A DNA stretch of 64,000 bases from Methylotuvimicrobium buryatense 5G (GCF_000341735.1 NZ_KB455575.1:3668191-3732190), one strand, 5' to 3'; shown: positions 53,951 to 62,285, counted from the stretch's first letter. A program made the numbers and translations. The notes: generated from the letters alone by a model not told the origin.

Positions 53951-54958
53951 TTAGTAGCGCTTCGCCATATCGCGCAATGGCACGGCTTTGATTTTACCCG
54001 CGTTTCCTGCCGAGCCGAACGCTTCGAAGCGCGATTGGCAGAGCGCTTGCATTGCATCCCTGGCCGACTGATATATCTTGCGAGAATCCAGCTCCGATGC
54101 GTTTGCCGGATCGGCAATATAGCGGCGAATCGCGCCCGTGGAGGCCATACGCAGGTCGGTGTCGATATTAATCTTGCGGACGCCGTATTTTATGCCTTCG
54201 ACGATTTCATCGACCGGCACGCCATAGGTTTGCGGAATGTCGCCGCCGTATTCGTTGATGACTTTCAGCCAGTCTTGCGGCACCGAGCTCGAACCGTGCA
54301 TGACGAAGTGGGTATTCGGCAAGCGCTGTTGCAGTTCGCGCAAACGGCTGATCACCAAGACCTCGCCGGTCGGCGGTTTGCTGAATTTATAGGCGCCATG
54401 GCTGGTGCCGATGGCTACCGCCAACGCATCGACTTGGGTTTGTTCGACGAATTCGACCGCTTCTTCGGGGTCGGTCAACAAGCGATTCTTCGCCTGTCCC
54501 GTTTTGTTTTCCAAAGACCCCAGGCAGCCGATTTCGCCTTCCACGGACACGCCGCAGGCATGCGCCATCTTGACGACGGTGCGCGTCACGTCGACGTTAT
54601 AGTCGAAAGAGGCCGGCGTTTTCATATCTTCCAGCAAGGAGCCGTCCATCATCACCGAGCTGAAGCCAGATTGGATCGCCTGGGCGCAGATGTCCGGGGA
54701 TGGTGCATGATCCCGGTGCATGACAACTGGAATGTGCGGGTATTGTTCGACGGTAGCCATGATCAAATGACGCAAGAACACTTCTCCGGCATAGCGGTTG
54801 GCGCCTGCCGAGCCTTGCATGATAACGGGACTGTCGCAGGCATCGGCCGCCTGCATGATGGCCTGGACCTGCTCCATGTTGCTGACGTTGAATGCGGGAA
54901 TGCCGAAGCCGTGTTCGGCGGCATAATCCAGCAGTTGTCGTAATGAGACCAAAGCCAT
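53951..54958 (-). CDS. fba: class II fructose-bisphosphate aldolase
   Basis: A 335-residue zinc-dependent aldolase of the CbbA subtype. Visible landmarks: [18 protein letters not shown], the zinc-binding [32 protein letters not shown] and [18 protein letters not shown]. It interconverts fructose 1,6-bisphosphate and two triose phosphates, central for glycolysis, the Calvin cycle and the ribulose monophosphate pathway. I start at the ATG at 54958, with AAGGAGA at good distance. No glycolytic neighbour is present to the right because an integrative element begins there. Confidence 0.95.
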   Translation of the reverse strand: MALVSLRQLLDYAAEHGFGIPAFNVSNMEQVQAIMQAADACDSPVIMQGSAGANRYAGEVFLRHLIMATVEQYPHIPVVMHRDHAPSPDICAQAIQSGFSSVMMDGSLLEDMKTPASFDYNVDVTRTVVKMAHACGVSVEGEIGCLGSLENKTGQAKNRLLTDPEEAVEFVEQTQVDALAVAIGTSHGAYKFSKPPTGEVLVISRLRELQQRLPNTHFVMHGSSSVPQDWLKVINEYGGDIPQTYGVPVDEIVEGIKYGVRKINIDTDLRMASTGAIRRYIADPANASELDSRKIYQSARDAMQALCQSRFEAFGSAGNAGKIKAVPLRDMAKRY

Positions 54959-55013
54959 GAGCGGTTCTCCTTCCTTTTTTAATTTAACGGTATTTCTCTG
55001 ACAATGAAATTTG

Positions 55014-55047
55014 ATACCGTCAAAAGTACCGCCAAAATTGACGGTAT
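55014..55047. promoter_or_regulatory. inverted repeat upstream of the aldolase gene
   Basis: ATACCGTCAA and TTGACGGTAT, a perfect 10-bp pair with a 14-base spacer, in the aldolase leader. The left part (TTTGATACC, then AAAAGTACC) recurs imperfectly at 55191-55217, across the presumed island boundary. It could be an operator or an integration-related sequence. Confidence 0.5.
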
Positions 55048-55062
55048 GCAATAAGGCACAAA

Positions 55063-55093
55063 AAAGCCCGCTAAGCTAAAAGCTTGCGGGCTT
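55063..55093 (-). terminator. intrinsic terminator at the presumed left end of the island
   Basis: AAAGCCCGC and GCGGGCTTT form the base of the stem, with AAGCT/AGCTT above a single bulge, and a T run on the minus strand. It would end a leftward transcript coming from the right. Because only island DNA lies to the right, I infer that the gene it served (perhaps a tRNA used for integration) was displaced when the element inserted. Confidence 0.75.
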
Positions 55094-55260
55094 TATGAAA
55101 AATAGGTTCGAGGCCATCGCTTGGTGCTGGGGCCTGTCTCGAAGTCGCTATATTCGCCATATAAAACAATATGATGCAATCTCGTATTTTTTTGATACCC
55201 CTAAAAAGTACCCCCAGTTAATAAGCCCTTACCTAGTTTTCACACTTGCTTACGATCGCT

Positions 55261-55413
55261 TCAACGGGGGAAAAATGGGGTTTCACTTTCACCTTTGTTT
55301 TTTTCGGGGGAACCGGCGGAACCGCCATAAAGCCGCCGCAAGTTCTCTATGTATCCTTTCGGCATAGGTTCGGCCTTATCGTGTATTCTGTGTCTGGGTT
55401 TGCGTCTACTCAT
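55261..55413 (-). CDS. small basic hypothetical protein, last gene of the island operon
   Basis: A 50-residue, strongly basic product (SRRKPRHRIHDKAEPMPKGY, then ENLRRLYGGSAGSP). Its ATG overlaps the stop of the previous gene by four bases (ATGA), which is the main support. Not recognised. Between its stop and the terminator at 55093 I see no further gene. Confidence 0.5.
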   Translation of the reverse strand: MSRRKPRHRIHDKAEPMPKGYIENLRRLYGGSAGSPEKNKGESETPFFPR

Positions 55414-55811
55414 GCTTCGACCTCATAAAGTGAAAGTATCATTCTCGGCATTGCTCCGGGGTTTTTGCGCTCCCATTCGTCCCAATCCGCTGCTTGGTGC
55501 GGGCACGGTTGCAAATAGTCGTCCAAAAAATCACGATAGCAACCAGGGTTAGAGCATGACGCAATCAGAACGCTTTTATTTCGACTGTACGCCTCAAGGA
55601 TCGCTGCCTTGGTTCCGGCATCCACCGCCATTATCCTTAAAAAAATCGCGCCGCCGTCCGTGTTCGCTTTGGCTTTCCGGCATTCTCCCGGCCTGCATTC
55701 ACAAGGATTTTTACAGATGAACCAACTTGCCGCTTTTAACGGGTTAGGCTTTAAGCCTCGCTCTAGCCTGTTTAGCCTCGCTCTAAGCCTCACAGCCAGC
55801 CACCAACGCAC
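55410..55811 (-). CDS. hypothetical protein of the island operon
   Basis: A 133-residue protein. The C-terminal half looks conserved (ILEAYSRNKSVLIASCSNPGCYRDFLDDYLQPCPHQAADWDEWERKNPG), with a Cys-rich CSNPGC. It overlaps its upstream neighbour by 29 bases, so the true start may be further in. Function unknown. Confidence 0.55.
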   Translation of the reverse strand: MRWWLAVRLRARLNRLERGLKPNPLKAASWFICKNPCECRPGECRKAKANTDGGAIFLRIMAVDAGTKAAILEAYSRNKSVLIASCSNPGCYRDFLDDYLQPCPHQAADWDEWERKNPGAMPRMILSLYEVEA

Positions 55812-55983
55812 AAATGACTATAACCTGCTCGGGTTCCGCGCCGTTCCGATCCGTCCACGCTTTCACCTGCTCATCAATGCTCGGCCCGCCTTCGGTTTCG
55901 GCCACGATAGCAACGCGGGGTTGTCGGTAGCCTATAACCTCTATCCGTTTCGTGATTTTGTTTAACCTTGCCTTGATACTCAT
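55783..55983 (-). CDS. small hypothetical protein of the island operon
   Basis: 66 residues from the ATG at 55983, which overlaps the upstream stop by four bases. SIKARLNKITKRIEVIGYRQPRVAIVAETEGG, then DEQVKAWTDRNGAEPEQVIVICAL. The middle looks like a small alpha-beta fold. No family recognised; overlaps and strand agree with one transcript. Confidence 0.6.
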   Translation of the reverse strand: MSIKARLNKITKRIEVIGYRQPRVAIVAETEGGPSIDEQVKAWTDRNGAEPEQVIVICALVAGCEA

Positions 55984-56171
55984 TCGCCCGCCTTTTTCAT
56001 TTGTACTTTGCGCGGAGCCCATCTTGATAAATCGATAGGAGGCTTAGGCTTCGGCAATGTTGAGGTAAAAATTCCACTGCTCGACCTGAAAGGCTTAGGC
56101 GCGGGCCAATAGCCATGCCGCCTTAATGATTCCTCGGTGAATGGTATTATCGGCCCGGTGTACTTTGTCAT
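55980..56171 (-). CDS. small hypothetical protein of the island operon
   Basis: 63 residues, proline- and lysine-rich (YTGPIIPFTEESLRRHGYWP, then PKPKPPIDLSRWAPRKVQMKKAGE). Two bases from its upstream neighbour and overlapping the downstream one. No family recognised. Confidence 0.55.
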   Translation of the reverse strand: MTKYTGPIIPFTEESLRRHGYWPAPKPFRSSSGIFTSTLPKPKPPIDLSRWAPRKVQMKKAGE

Positions 56172-56173
56172 CG

Positions 56174-56419
56174 TTACTTCTTGCCTTCTTTTGCCAGCCG
56201 TTCAAGTTCTTCAAGCCGCTGTTCGATCTCGGTTTGTTGATGAATGTCGGCAACCATTTTTAGAATCTGCGCCAGTGTTCGCGCGTCGTTCGGCGGGATA
56301 GCGTCAGCATTCCCGAAAAAACGACGAGCAAGCCGGTAAATACTGCGCATTTCAGCGCCGATGGCCTTAGCATTGGTCAGCGGGCTTATTCGTTGTTTTC
56401 GCGTCTTTTTTGCCGTCAT
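56174..56419 (-). CDS. small helical hypothetical protein of the island operon
   Basis: 81 residues, basic N-terminus (TAKKTRKQRISPLTNAKA) and helical remainder with MRSIYRLARRFFGNADAIP and a C-terminal coiled coil (EIEQRLEELERLAKEGKK). Its size and helix pattern resemble small phage packaging or DNA-binding proteins, but I cannot assign it. Confidence 0.6.
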   Translation of the reverse strand: MTAKKTRKQRISPLTNAKAIGAEMRSIYRLARRFFGNADAIPPNDARTLAQILKMVADIHQQTEIEQRLEELERLAKEGKK

Positions 56420-56440
56420 TTTTTCGGGTTTCAGCGGAAC

Positions 56441-57385
56441 TTAAGCGGCTTCGCGGGCGCGTATTGGTGAGGCCATAACGCTTTTTTCTTCGATCATATC
56501 GATAAATACCCTTTCCTCGGCAAGAACGCTTAACAGGTTTGACTCCTGCCACGAATAGCCGGTATTCCTAAAAATGTTATCGCGCTCGACCGGATTAAAA
56601 CCGGACTTATCCAGCAAGGACAACAAAACTCGCGCCGCCTCCGTCCACAAGGACTCGGACATTTGGTTATAAATGTCGATTGCGTAACACTCGGCAAAGA
56701 ATGACATAAAAGTGTAGTCGGCTTTCACTTTGCCGTATTGGGCATCATTCAAGCCGGATAATGAAGCCGGCGCGCGAACGATAGCCAACGCCTCAATCGT
56801 GCTGATTCCTTTGAACAGGGCTTTTTTGATCGCGTTTTCATCGGCTCGATACATTGACCTAATTTCCTGATCGATCGCTATTTCATGCGCGGTCGGTTCC
56901 GGCAAGGGGAATAGGTCGATAAGCCGCTTAAGCCGCTTCGATGCGTCAGTCAATGCGCCTATCTCGCGACTATGCGCCTTGATGCGTAAATCAACGAATT
57001 CGGCAATGCGCTTGCTCGACATTTCTAACGACCCCTGTCTTGAGTAACGCTGATCCGCTTGAATTTTTACGATCTCATCTCCCAACGCTTTTGCGGCATC
57101 GTGCAGCGTGCTGAAAGCGGCCCTTGCTTTTGTCCGGTTGGAGTTAAGCTCGTCTATCGTGTCGTTGAGTTCCGAAATTTTGCGCTTGTATCCCTGCGCC
57201 GTGAGTTCGCGGAATGTGTTGTTGTCGGTCAATGGCCGCTCGTGCTGATTGAATCGGCCCGGCCATGGGGCAAGCATGGTTAGCGTATTGGCGATATGGG
57301 CATGCATCGGCATTGATGCATCTTGAATATCGTCTGTTTCGTCGTTCAGGTTAAGCACATAGGCTTGCTGTTTTGAGAATTTCAT
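56441..57385 (-). CDS. coiled-coil hypothetical protein, first gene of the small-gene operon
   Basis: A 314-residue protein with a coiled coil in residues about 65-165 (RKISELNDTIDELNSNRTKARAAFSTL and later DASKRLKRLID) and a helical C-terminal half with FMSFFAECYAIDIYNQMSESLWTEAARVLLSLLD. GAGG lies eight bases before the ATG. It is the gene nearest to the left palindrome array (130 bp away), so it is one candidate partner of that array. No family recognised. Confidence 0.7.
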   Translation of the reverse strand: MKFSKQQAYVLNLNDETDDIQDASMPMHAHIANTLTMLAPWPGRFNQHERPLTDNNTFRELTAQGYKRKISELNDTIDELNSNRTKARAAFSTLHDAAKALGDEIVKIQADQRYSRQGSLEMSSKRIAEFVDLRIKAHSREIGALTDASKRLKRLIDLFPLPEPTAHEIAIDQEIRSMYRADENAIKKALFKGISTIEALAIVRAPASLSGLNDAQYGKVKADYTFMSFFAECYAIDIYNQMSESLWTEAARVLLSLLDKSGFNPVERDNIFRNTGYSWQESNLLSVLAEERVFIDMIEEKSVMASPIRAREAA

Positions 57386-57516
57386 CTAATTAACCTCGAA
57401 AGTTTGAATTTCGGGGTTATTTATACGCTAAAAAGGTAGACTTTGGAATAAGTAAAAACACAACAAGTTGTTTTTATGATATTTAAATGACACAAGATAT
57501 TGTGTTTTTAAGTGGT

Positions 57517-57709
57517 GTGGTGTCGATTGCGCCCCGGGGCGCAAGACTTTTTTCGACTTCGTTACCCCTCGCGCGCGTGGTGTCGATGCTTTGAGTAGCC
57601 AATTGGCTACTAAAATTCCCGTTACCCATCGCGCGCGTGGTGTCGATGAGCTTGTGTCCCATGGGACACAAAGAAATACCTGTTACCCCTCGCGCGCGTG
57701 GTGTCGATG
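57517..57709 (+). repeat. palindrome-interspaced repeat array, left copy
   Basis: Three full copies of a 28-bp repeat (starts GTTACCC(C/A)TCGCGCGCG and ends TGGTGTCGATG) at 57561-57588, 57621-57648 and 57682-57709, plus a 3' half at 57517-57527. Period is 60-61 bp. Every interval holds a different perfect palindrome: 57527-57544 (half TTGCGCCCC), 57594-57611 (half AGTAGCCAA) and 57652-57671 (half TTGTGTCCCA). Same repeat and orientation as the larger array at 63081-63552. There are no cas genes. Sequence between 57710 and 57948 shows no gene. Confidence 0.92.
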
Positions 57710-57948
57710 GCATGCTCAAAAATGGAACCAACTCAAACAAAAATGATTGTAAACAATAAAGCAACAACCGATTCTCTAGCATGATTCCGTGCCAACTCGA
57801 CGCAAGCAAGTAAATATAAGACTTTAAGGCAGGCACGAATATTGGTATAGGTGCTGTTTCGTTTAGTGAAACAATAGAATTTTGCCCCTGTTTGGATTGC
57901 CGGCACATACTGCCTGTGCTGTTGCAGTATGGTCGAATGTCGTAATCG

Positions 57949-59286
57949 TCAGAACGGCTCACTCTTGATAACGTCGAATTCTTTAAGCTGGTAAATCGTG
58001 AGCCGCTTTTTAAAGGTCGAATACCCGAACGGGTGCCTATCGACAATATCTACAACCACTGCTTTAGTTTTGCCGGGATAAGGTCGTCTTGCTCTGCCGA
58101 TGGATTGAATAAGCCTTGTTGCTGCCGGTGTCTCTTTCTCGATTGACGCGCTAACCGGAACCGCGAATACAACGCAGCCCACATGAGGCCAGTTGATACC
58201 CTCGGAAAGCAACGAAAGCGTCCCAACAATAAGTCGGTGATTGGGCGCATCCTTCATGCGCTGTTCGCGGTCCTTTTTGGGTAGCTGCCCATGAATCAAT
58301 AAAACTTCCTCGCCTTCATCCTCGAACAGTTCGAACAATCGTTCTGCGTGTTCGATTGTTCCGGTCATGACAACAACCGATGTATCAACGGTCAATTCGA
58401 TAGCCTCATCGACAATTAACTGATTACGCCCCTGATCCTCGGCCAGAACGGATAAGAACTCCTGCCACGAATCGACCATGCAATCGAACTCAATATGAAT
58501 TACCCGGACCTCTACCGGCAATACAGCGCCTTCAACTTCGCCTTGATCGATCTCCGCGATAATCTCTCCCACGGCGGCAAAAATCATAAATTCTAGATCG
58601 TCCCGCCTCTGTGGTGTGGCGGATAATCCGAAACGATACTTGGCTGGAAGCTGATTGATCGTATTGAATGCCTGCCTTGCCGGTAAATTGTGGCATTCGT
58701 CAGCCAGTACAAGCCCGTAACTCATCCCGCTTAAATCACGATTGGAAAGCGTTTGCATCAATCCCACGGTGAACTGATCTCCTTCGGAACTCTTGCCGCC
58801 ACCAATCAATCCGGCATCCAATCCGGTGAACTCTTTAATGGCCTCGATCCATTGCGCCGCCAAATCTTTTGATTTGACCAGGATCAAGCAACGCTGCCCC
58901 AATCTTGACGCAAGCTCGATTCCCATTGTTGTCTTTCCTGCGCCGGTCGGCGCCACTAAAACTCCTTGTTGGTGTTCCAGGACTTCATCCAGGGCGCGCT
59001 TCTGATAATCGCGCAACTCGATAATGGTTCTAATCTCAACCGGGTGAACTGTTCGGCGGTCGTCAATCTCGATACTGTCACGAAGTCGAACGCCCCTTGG
59101 CACCATAAGGCCGTTGTCGGTTTCGTCGTACAGCCTCAAATTTCGGGGGGTATTTCCGGCATATCGGCCTTGGTTTCTTGCCTCCATGTATGCCGGGTTT
59201 GGATAGGTTAGTTTTTCTTTACATGCCTCAACGATGTTGTCGGGCATATCGATTAATTCAATTTTTGAATGGATGATTGCTTTCAT
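57949..59286 (-). CDS. DEAD/DEAH-box SF2 helicase of the island
   Basis: A 445-residue superfamily 2 helicase. Motifs in order: LRDYQKRALDEVL (Q-like), VLVAPTGAGKTTMGIELA (motif I), LADECHNLPA (motif II, DECH), GLSATPQRRDD (motif III) and the C-terminal QSIGRARRPYPGK (motif VI). The type is that of XPB/UvsW-like helicases found on phages and plasmids. It probably acts in replication or recombination of the element. It follows the RepA-like gene on the same strand with a 150-bp iteron-like region between them. Confidence 0.92.
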   Translation of the reverse strand: MKAIIHSKIELIDMPDNIVEACKEKLTYPNPAYMEARNQGRYAGNTPRNLRLYDETDNGLMVPRGVRLRDSIEIDDRRTVHPVEIRTIIELRDYQKRALDEVLEHQQGVLVAPTGAGKTTMGIELASRLGQRCLILVKSKDLAAQWIEAIKEFTGLDAGLIGGGKSSEGDQFTVGLMQTLSNRDLSGMSYGLVLADECHNLPARQAFNTINQLPAKYRFGLSATPQRRDDLEFMIFAAVGEIIAEIDQGEVEGAVLPVEVRVIHIEFDCMVDSWQEFLSVLAEDQGRNQLIVDEAIELTVDTSVVVMTGTIEHAERLFELFEDEGEEVLLIHGQLPKKDREQRMKDAPNHRLIVGTLSLLSEGINWPHVGCVVFAVPVSASIEKETPAATRLIQSIGRARRPYPGKTKAVVVDIVDRHPFGYSTFKKRLTIYQLKEFDVIKSEPF

Positions 59287-59303
59287 AATCTGTTGTCTGT
59301 TTG

Positions 59304-59435
59304 TGGTAACAAGGTGTGCGTATCAGGTGTGCGTTACATGCGTTACACTTCTAAAGAAGTGTGTAACGCAACGCAACGCCCGTTACACCCGTTACAATGT
59401 AACGTTTTGTAACGTAACGTAACGCCTGTAACGCC
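59304..59435. repeat. iteron-like GTAAC/GTTAC cluster, possible replication origin
   Basis: About eleven copies of GTAAC or its complement GTTAC, most extended to GTAACG, packed between the helicase and RepA-like genes. It includes the dyad ACACTTCT-AA-AGAAGTGT at 59345-59362 and GTTAC-AAT-GTAAC near 59391-59403. Clustered short repeats next to replication genes are typical of origins or of auto-regulatory operators; which applies here cannot be told. Confidence 0.65.
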
Positions 59436-60575
59436 TTAAAAAATACGCCATGCGAAATTGTCATATTCAACGGTAAGACCTTGATTTAAAAGCTTATTTC
59501 TTACTCTCCAGAATGTTGTTCGTTTTGCTTTTTCGGTGCCTCCGTCAACGACGATAACCTTGTAAGATTTGGCCCTCCAGTGTTCGATATTAACCACCTT
59601 CTGATTGCGCCAACCTGTCCGGCCTGGACCGGCAAATTTCGCCTTGATTTCGCCGGTAGGTTCGACGCCGTGTTTGTCGATCGCTTCGCTTAGAGCTGTC
59701 AAAACGGCATCATCTCGAGCAGACAATTTTCGTTTTTTCAATTCCGGCTTGGCTTCGCCGTCGAAATTGAGATACGCGCTCGTTAACGGTTCGCCTTCTT
59801 CGTCACGCCAATCAAGAGGAACCACGTTAAAGCAAAACTTGATTGGCTTTGGCGGCTCAAAGTCTTTTGCCTTGTTGCAGGAAAGAACGACGTATTCATC
59901 TAATTTGACCGCGCTATATTCCGCATCCATCGCCGCGCGGATCGCTGAACTACCGCGCCCTCGGTCTTTTTCTCCGTGTCCACTATGGTGGACAATCAGA
60001 ACGGCGCAACCAAGCGGCTTAATGTGGTTGTCCAAATTTGAAACAAGCTGCCCGATATCCTTGGCGCTGTTTTCGTCGCCGACCATGTTTCGGTGCATCG
60101 TATCAATGACGACTAAGCCGGGGTTTGGGCAAATCGCTTTGATACTCTCCGCAACCCACGCCGCATTCTGAGCATCGGCAAAATTGCCCGGTTGCTCGCT
60201 TATAAAAAGCTGTTCCGGTGTGTTCATTCCGTACTTTGATTCAAGCGCCTTGAGCCTTCGCGCCAGCCCTGCAAAACCTTCGCCAGCAATAATAACAACG
60301 GGGGCTTGCTTCACCTTTTGACCGTTCCAGGCAATGCCCGCCGCAACACAAAAAGACCAATCAAGCGCAATCAGTGATTTTCCGCTTGCGGGGGGGCCAA
60401 ATAAAAGGTTTATGCTGGCTCGCTCGATGTAACCTTTGACCGCCCAATCAAGCGGTTTCGGTTCGCTGGTCAGCTTTGATGCTCGATGGAGTTTAAACTT
60501 CGGCGGCTCATCGATCTCTATTTGAATCAAGCCCGGCTCGACGACTTCAACACTCTCAAAAATATCGCCGTTCAC
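59436..60575 (-). CDS. RepA-like AAA ATPase (RecA/DnaB-type, AAA_25)
   Basis: A 379-residue hexameric-helicase-type ATPase. Walker A is GPPASGKSLIALDW at about residue 58, Walker B GLVVIDTMHRN at about 150, and VLIVHHSGHGEKDRGRGSSAIRAAMD is the sensor or arginine-finger region known from plasmid RepA helicases. The C-terminal 100 residues (RTGWRNQKVVNIEHWRAKSY) may form a winged helix. The start is a GTG overlapping the upstream stop (GTGA). Probable replicative helicase of the integrative element. Confidence 0.88.
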   Translation of the reverse strand: MNGDIFESVEVVEPGLIQIEIDEPPKFKLHRASKLTSEPKPLDWAVKGYIERASINLLFGPPASGKSLIALDWSFCVAAGIAWNGQKVKQAPVVIIAGEGFAGLARRLKALESKYGMNTPEQLFISEQPGNFADAQNAAWVAESIKAICPNPGLVVIDTMHRNMVGDENSAKDIGQLVSNLDNHIKPLGCAVLIVHHSGHGEKDRGRGSSAIRAAMDAEYSAVKLDEYVVLSCNKAKDFEPPKPIKFCFNVVPLDWRDEEGEPLTSAYLNFDGEAKPELKKRKLSARDDAVLTALSEAIDKHGVEPTGEIKAKFAGPGRTGWRNQKVVNIEHWRAKSYKVIVVDGGTEKAKRTTFWRVRNKLLNQGLTVEYDNFAWRIF

Positions 60576-60916
60576 GCCGCCGCCCTCCGTTTCGGCTCAA
60601 TAACAACGAGCGGCCTACTAAGGTCAAACAACACAACCTTAACGGCGCCGGCCTCGAGCAGAAGCCGCGCCAGTTTAAAAAGCGTTTCGTGTGGCTCGGG
60701 TTCGCCACACGTCCAAATTTGACAATACCGGCCCGAAACCGGCCACTGATAAGCCGCTGGGTCATCTTTGGGGGGAAGTACGAGCTTTGGCGTTCTAGGC
60801 AGCCTCGTCTTGCTCCTTGCGACCTGCCAAGCGTTTACGCCGGTGTAAATGATACAGTCGTCGGTGTGCGCGTAACTGTTCATATTCCGCGCGTATGGGG
60901 GAAGTTTTTTGCTCAT
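60572..60916 (-). CDS. hypothetical protein upstream of repA-like gene
   Basis: 114 residues, basic N-terminal part with PPYARNMNSYAHTDDCIIYTG and a C-terminal helix-strand unit (LFKLARLLLEAGAVKVVLFDL, then PLVVIEPKRRAAA). Four-base overlap with the RepA-like gene implies coupled expression. No family recognised. Confidence 0.6.
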   Translation of the reverse strand: MSKKLPPYARNMNSYAHTDDCIIYTGVNAWQVARSKTRLPRTPKLVLPPKDDPAAYQWPVSGRYCQIWTCGEPEPHETLFKLARLLLEAGAVKVVLFDLSRPLVVIEPKRRAAA

Positions 60917-60996
60917 TTAGCAAACTCCATTTTGCCGGGTGTGCGCGTTCCATCCAATCGGGTTATAATTGCCCTTGGTGGGTGATGGAACGCGCA

Positions 60997-61032
60997 AAAG
61001 CCCGGCTTGATTGATTAATCAGCCGGGCTTTT
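60997..61032. terminator. hairpin terminator or attenuator inside the island
   Basis: AAAAGCCCGGCT pairs with AGCCGGGCTTTT around a 13-base loop. It overlaps the end of the 61019-61363 gene and has short T runs on both strands. Placed between early small genes and the replication genes, it could limit read-through (inference). Confidence 0.7.
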
Positions 61033-61363
61033 TATTGCCCGTCTTTTGTGTGGCCGCGCGTTCAATTTGCCGCCTGTCCAGCTCCGCCCGTGCTTCGTCC
61101 GATACGAACACAGAAGCCGATACCGATCTTAGGGAGTCGTGAAGCCCCCAAAGGATGCAAGCAAGGTCTTTATCTCCCGGCTTTGAAATCGTCTCATCGG
61201 CCGATAGAACACACGCCAACGAATTTAGCGTTTCGGCCACGTTGTCACAGTGCATGGTTGCGGCTTCGCCTAAATTGGTGAGCCATTGAAGCTGGTCATC
61301 GGGTAATTGCTCTTTGGCGTGGTCGAATAGAACAGTAAGCGCGTTTCCTGAATGGCATATCAT
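61019..61363 (-). CDS. hypothetical protein of the island
   Basis: 114 residues, mostly helical (LTVLFDHAKEQLPDDQLQWLTNLGEAATMH, then LDRRQIERAATQ near the end). It starts three bases after the stop of the previous gene. Not recognised. Confidence 0.6.
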   Translation of the reverse strand: MICHSGNALTVLFDHAKEQLPDDQLQWLTNLGEAATMHCDNVAETLNSLACVLSADETISKPGDKDLACILWGLHDSLRSVSASVFVSDEARAELDRRQIERAATQKTGNKKPG

Positions 61364-61366
61364 GGC

Positions 61367-61957
61367 TTAACCCTCCGCCCGCGATTGACGAATGAACCGG
61401 CAATAATCGGCCATTCTCTGTGCGTCGATCTCTAGGCAGAGTAGATCTCCCTCGGTTGCGCCATTGGTGAACAAATCGGCATCAACTCGGGTAATCGATT
61501 CGACAAGCCTATCAATCCTACGTTTTAGGGTAACGTTTTTGGATGCTTGGGACTGGTTGCGCTGGTACGCTGGTTTTGATGTGGTCATTGCGGTAACTCC
61601 ACTTGATAAGGAATAACCGCCACGGATACTTCTCACGGTATCGGGTGGCGGGCTTAAGCAGGGTGAGAAACCGCCAAGTGGAGCGGCCAGCGCCGAACGC
61701 TGCCTGAATAAGCCCGCCATAACAGAATAGACACGGATTAAGGCCGTGCTGAATGGTAGGCATAAAAAAGCCGCTAAAGGCTGCGGCGTTTTGATCGCCA
61801 CTTGAAACGGGTTCTCACGCCCGGCGCTCGTTTTTTTCGAGTGCGCTGAAACTGTACCGCATAGAATCTTATCAGTCAACTTCCAGCGCTTTTTTCTGCG
61901 CCGCTTTAACCGGCTTGGCTTGGTGTTCGGGTCGGCTTGGTAGACTGCGGCAAACAT
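61367..61957 (-). CDS. Icd-like ORF joined in frame to a small regulated protein
   Basis: One frame of 196 residues starting at an ATG that shares a base with the alpA stop (TAATG). Residues about 60-120 (LAAFLCLPFSTALIRVYSV, SVMAGLFRQRSALAAPLGG) have the composition of the 'host cell division inhibitor Icd-like' ORFs of P4-type elements, where the DNA mainly encodes an antisense RNA. An internal ATG at 61588, with GGAG eight bases upstream, gives a 73-residue protein (TTSKPAYQRNQSQASKNVTL, then RRIDRLVESITRVDADLF) that looks like the real product. I would treat the upstream part as regulatory RNA more than protein. Confidence 0.55.
   Translation of the reverse strand: MFAAVYQADPNTKPSRLKRRRKKRWKLTDKILCGTVSAHSKKTSAGRENPFQVAIKTPQPLAAFLCLPFSTALIRVYSVMAGLFRQRSALAAPLGGFSPCLSPPPDTVRSIRGGYSLSSGVTAMTTSKPAYQRNQSQASKNVTLKRRIDRLVESITRVDADLFTNGATEGDLLCLEIDAQRMADYCRFIRQSRAEG
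61597..61760 (-). ncRNA. possible C4-type antisense RNA region
   Basis: On the minus strand CTCCACTTG (61675-61683) is complementary to CAAGTGGAG (61597-61605), which overlaps the ribosome site of the ATG at 61588. A second nested pair, CCGCCAC (61645-61651) and GTGGCGG (61617-61623), lies inside. Phage P1 c4 and P4 cI RNAs act through just such pairs of short complementary segments upstream of the gene they control. Known biology of P4-like elements plus the visible pairing support the call; extents are approximate. Confidence 0.45.
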
Positions 61958-62190
61958 TACGCGGCCTCCTCGATGAGTTTGCGAATATCCTCCGCCCGCC
62001 ATGCGGTTGTCCTGGTGCTCAATTTTACGCCGGCTGGATACCGGCCCGACTTAACGCCCCTCCACCAGGTCGTTCGGGAAACCGGAATAATTGCCGGGGT
62101 GCCGGTCTTGGGGTTGCCTAGGATTTGCCAAATTCTGAGAAAGCCGTTTTCAGGAATTACGTTTGCTTGATTGGTGCTTGATTGTGTCAT
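61957..62190 (-). CDS. AlpA-family excisionase/regulator
   Basis: A 77-residue helix-turn-helix protein with RIWQILG, PVSRTTWWRGVKSGRYPAGVKLS and TAWRAEDIRKLIEEA, the AlpA pattern. These proteins activate or act as excisionases for P4-type integrases. Position between integrase and replication genes is normal for such elements. Confidence 0.9.
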   Translation of the reverse strand: MTQSSTNQANVIPENGFLRIWQILGNPKTGTPAIIPVSRTTWWRGVKSGRYPAGVKLSTRTTAWRAEDIRKLIEEAA

Positions 62191-62285
62191 TTTGTCTTTC
62201 CGCGTTTGTTAATGTCGCGGTAAAGACTAAGGGATACACACAAAAAACAATGGCAAGAACATTTAAAAAATTCTAAAACTTCTTG

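Noticed and set aside
53939-54943. 334-codon plus-strand ORF opposite the aldolase gene
   Set aside because: Antisense shadow of a clear class II aldolase.
55095-55367. 90-codon plus-strand ORF at the island border
   Set aside because: All island genes read the other way, there is no ribosome site, and it overlaps the better supported 55261-55413 gene.
57483-58046. 187-codon minus-strand ORF with IDTTRARGN repeats at the left array
   Set aside because: It overlaps the helicase gene end in another frame and the array; the repeated peptide is simply the complement of the DNA repeat.
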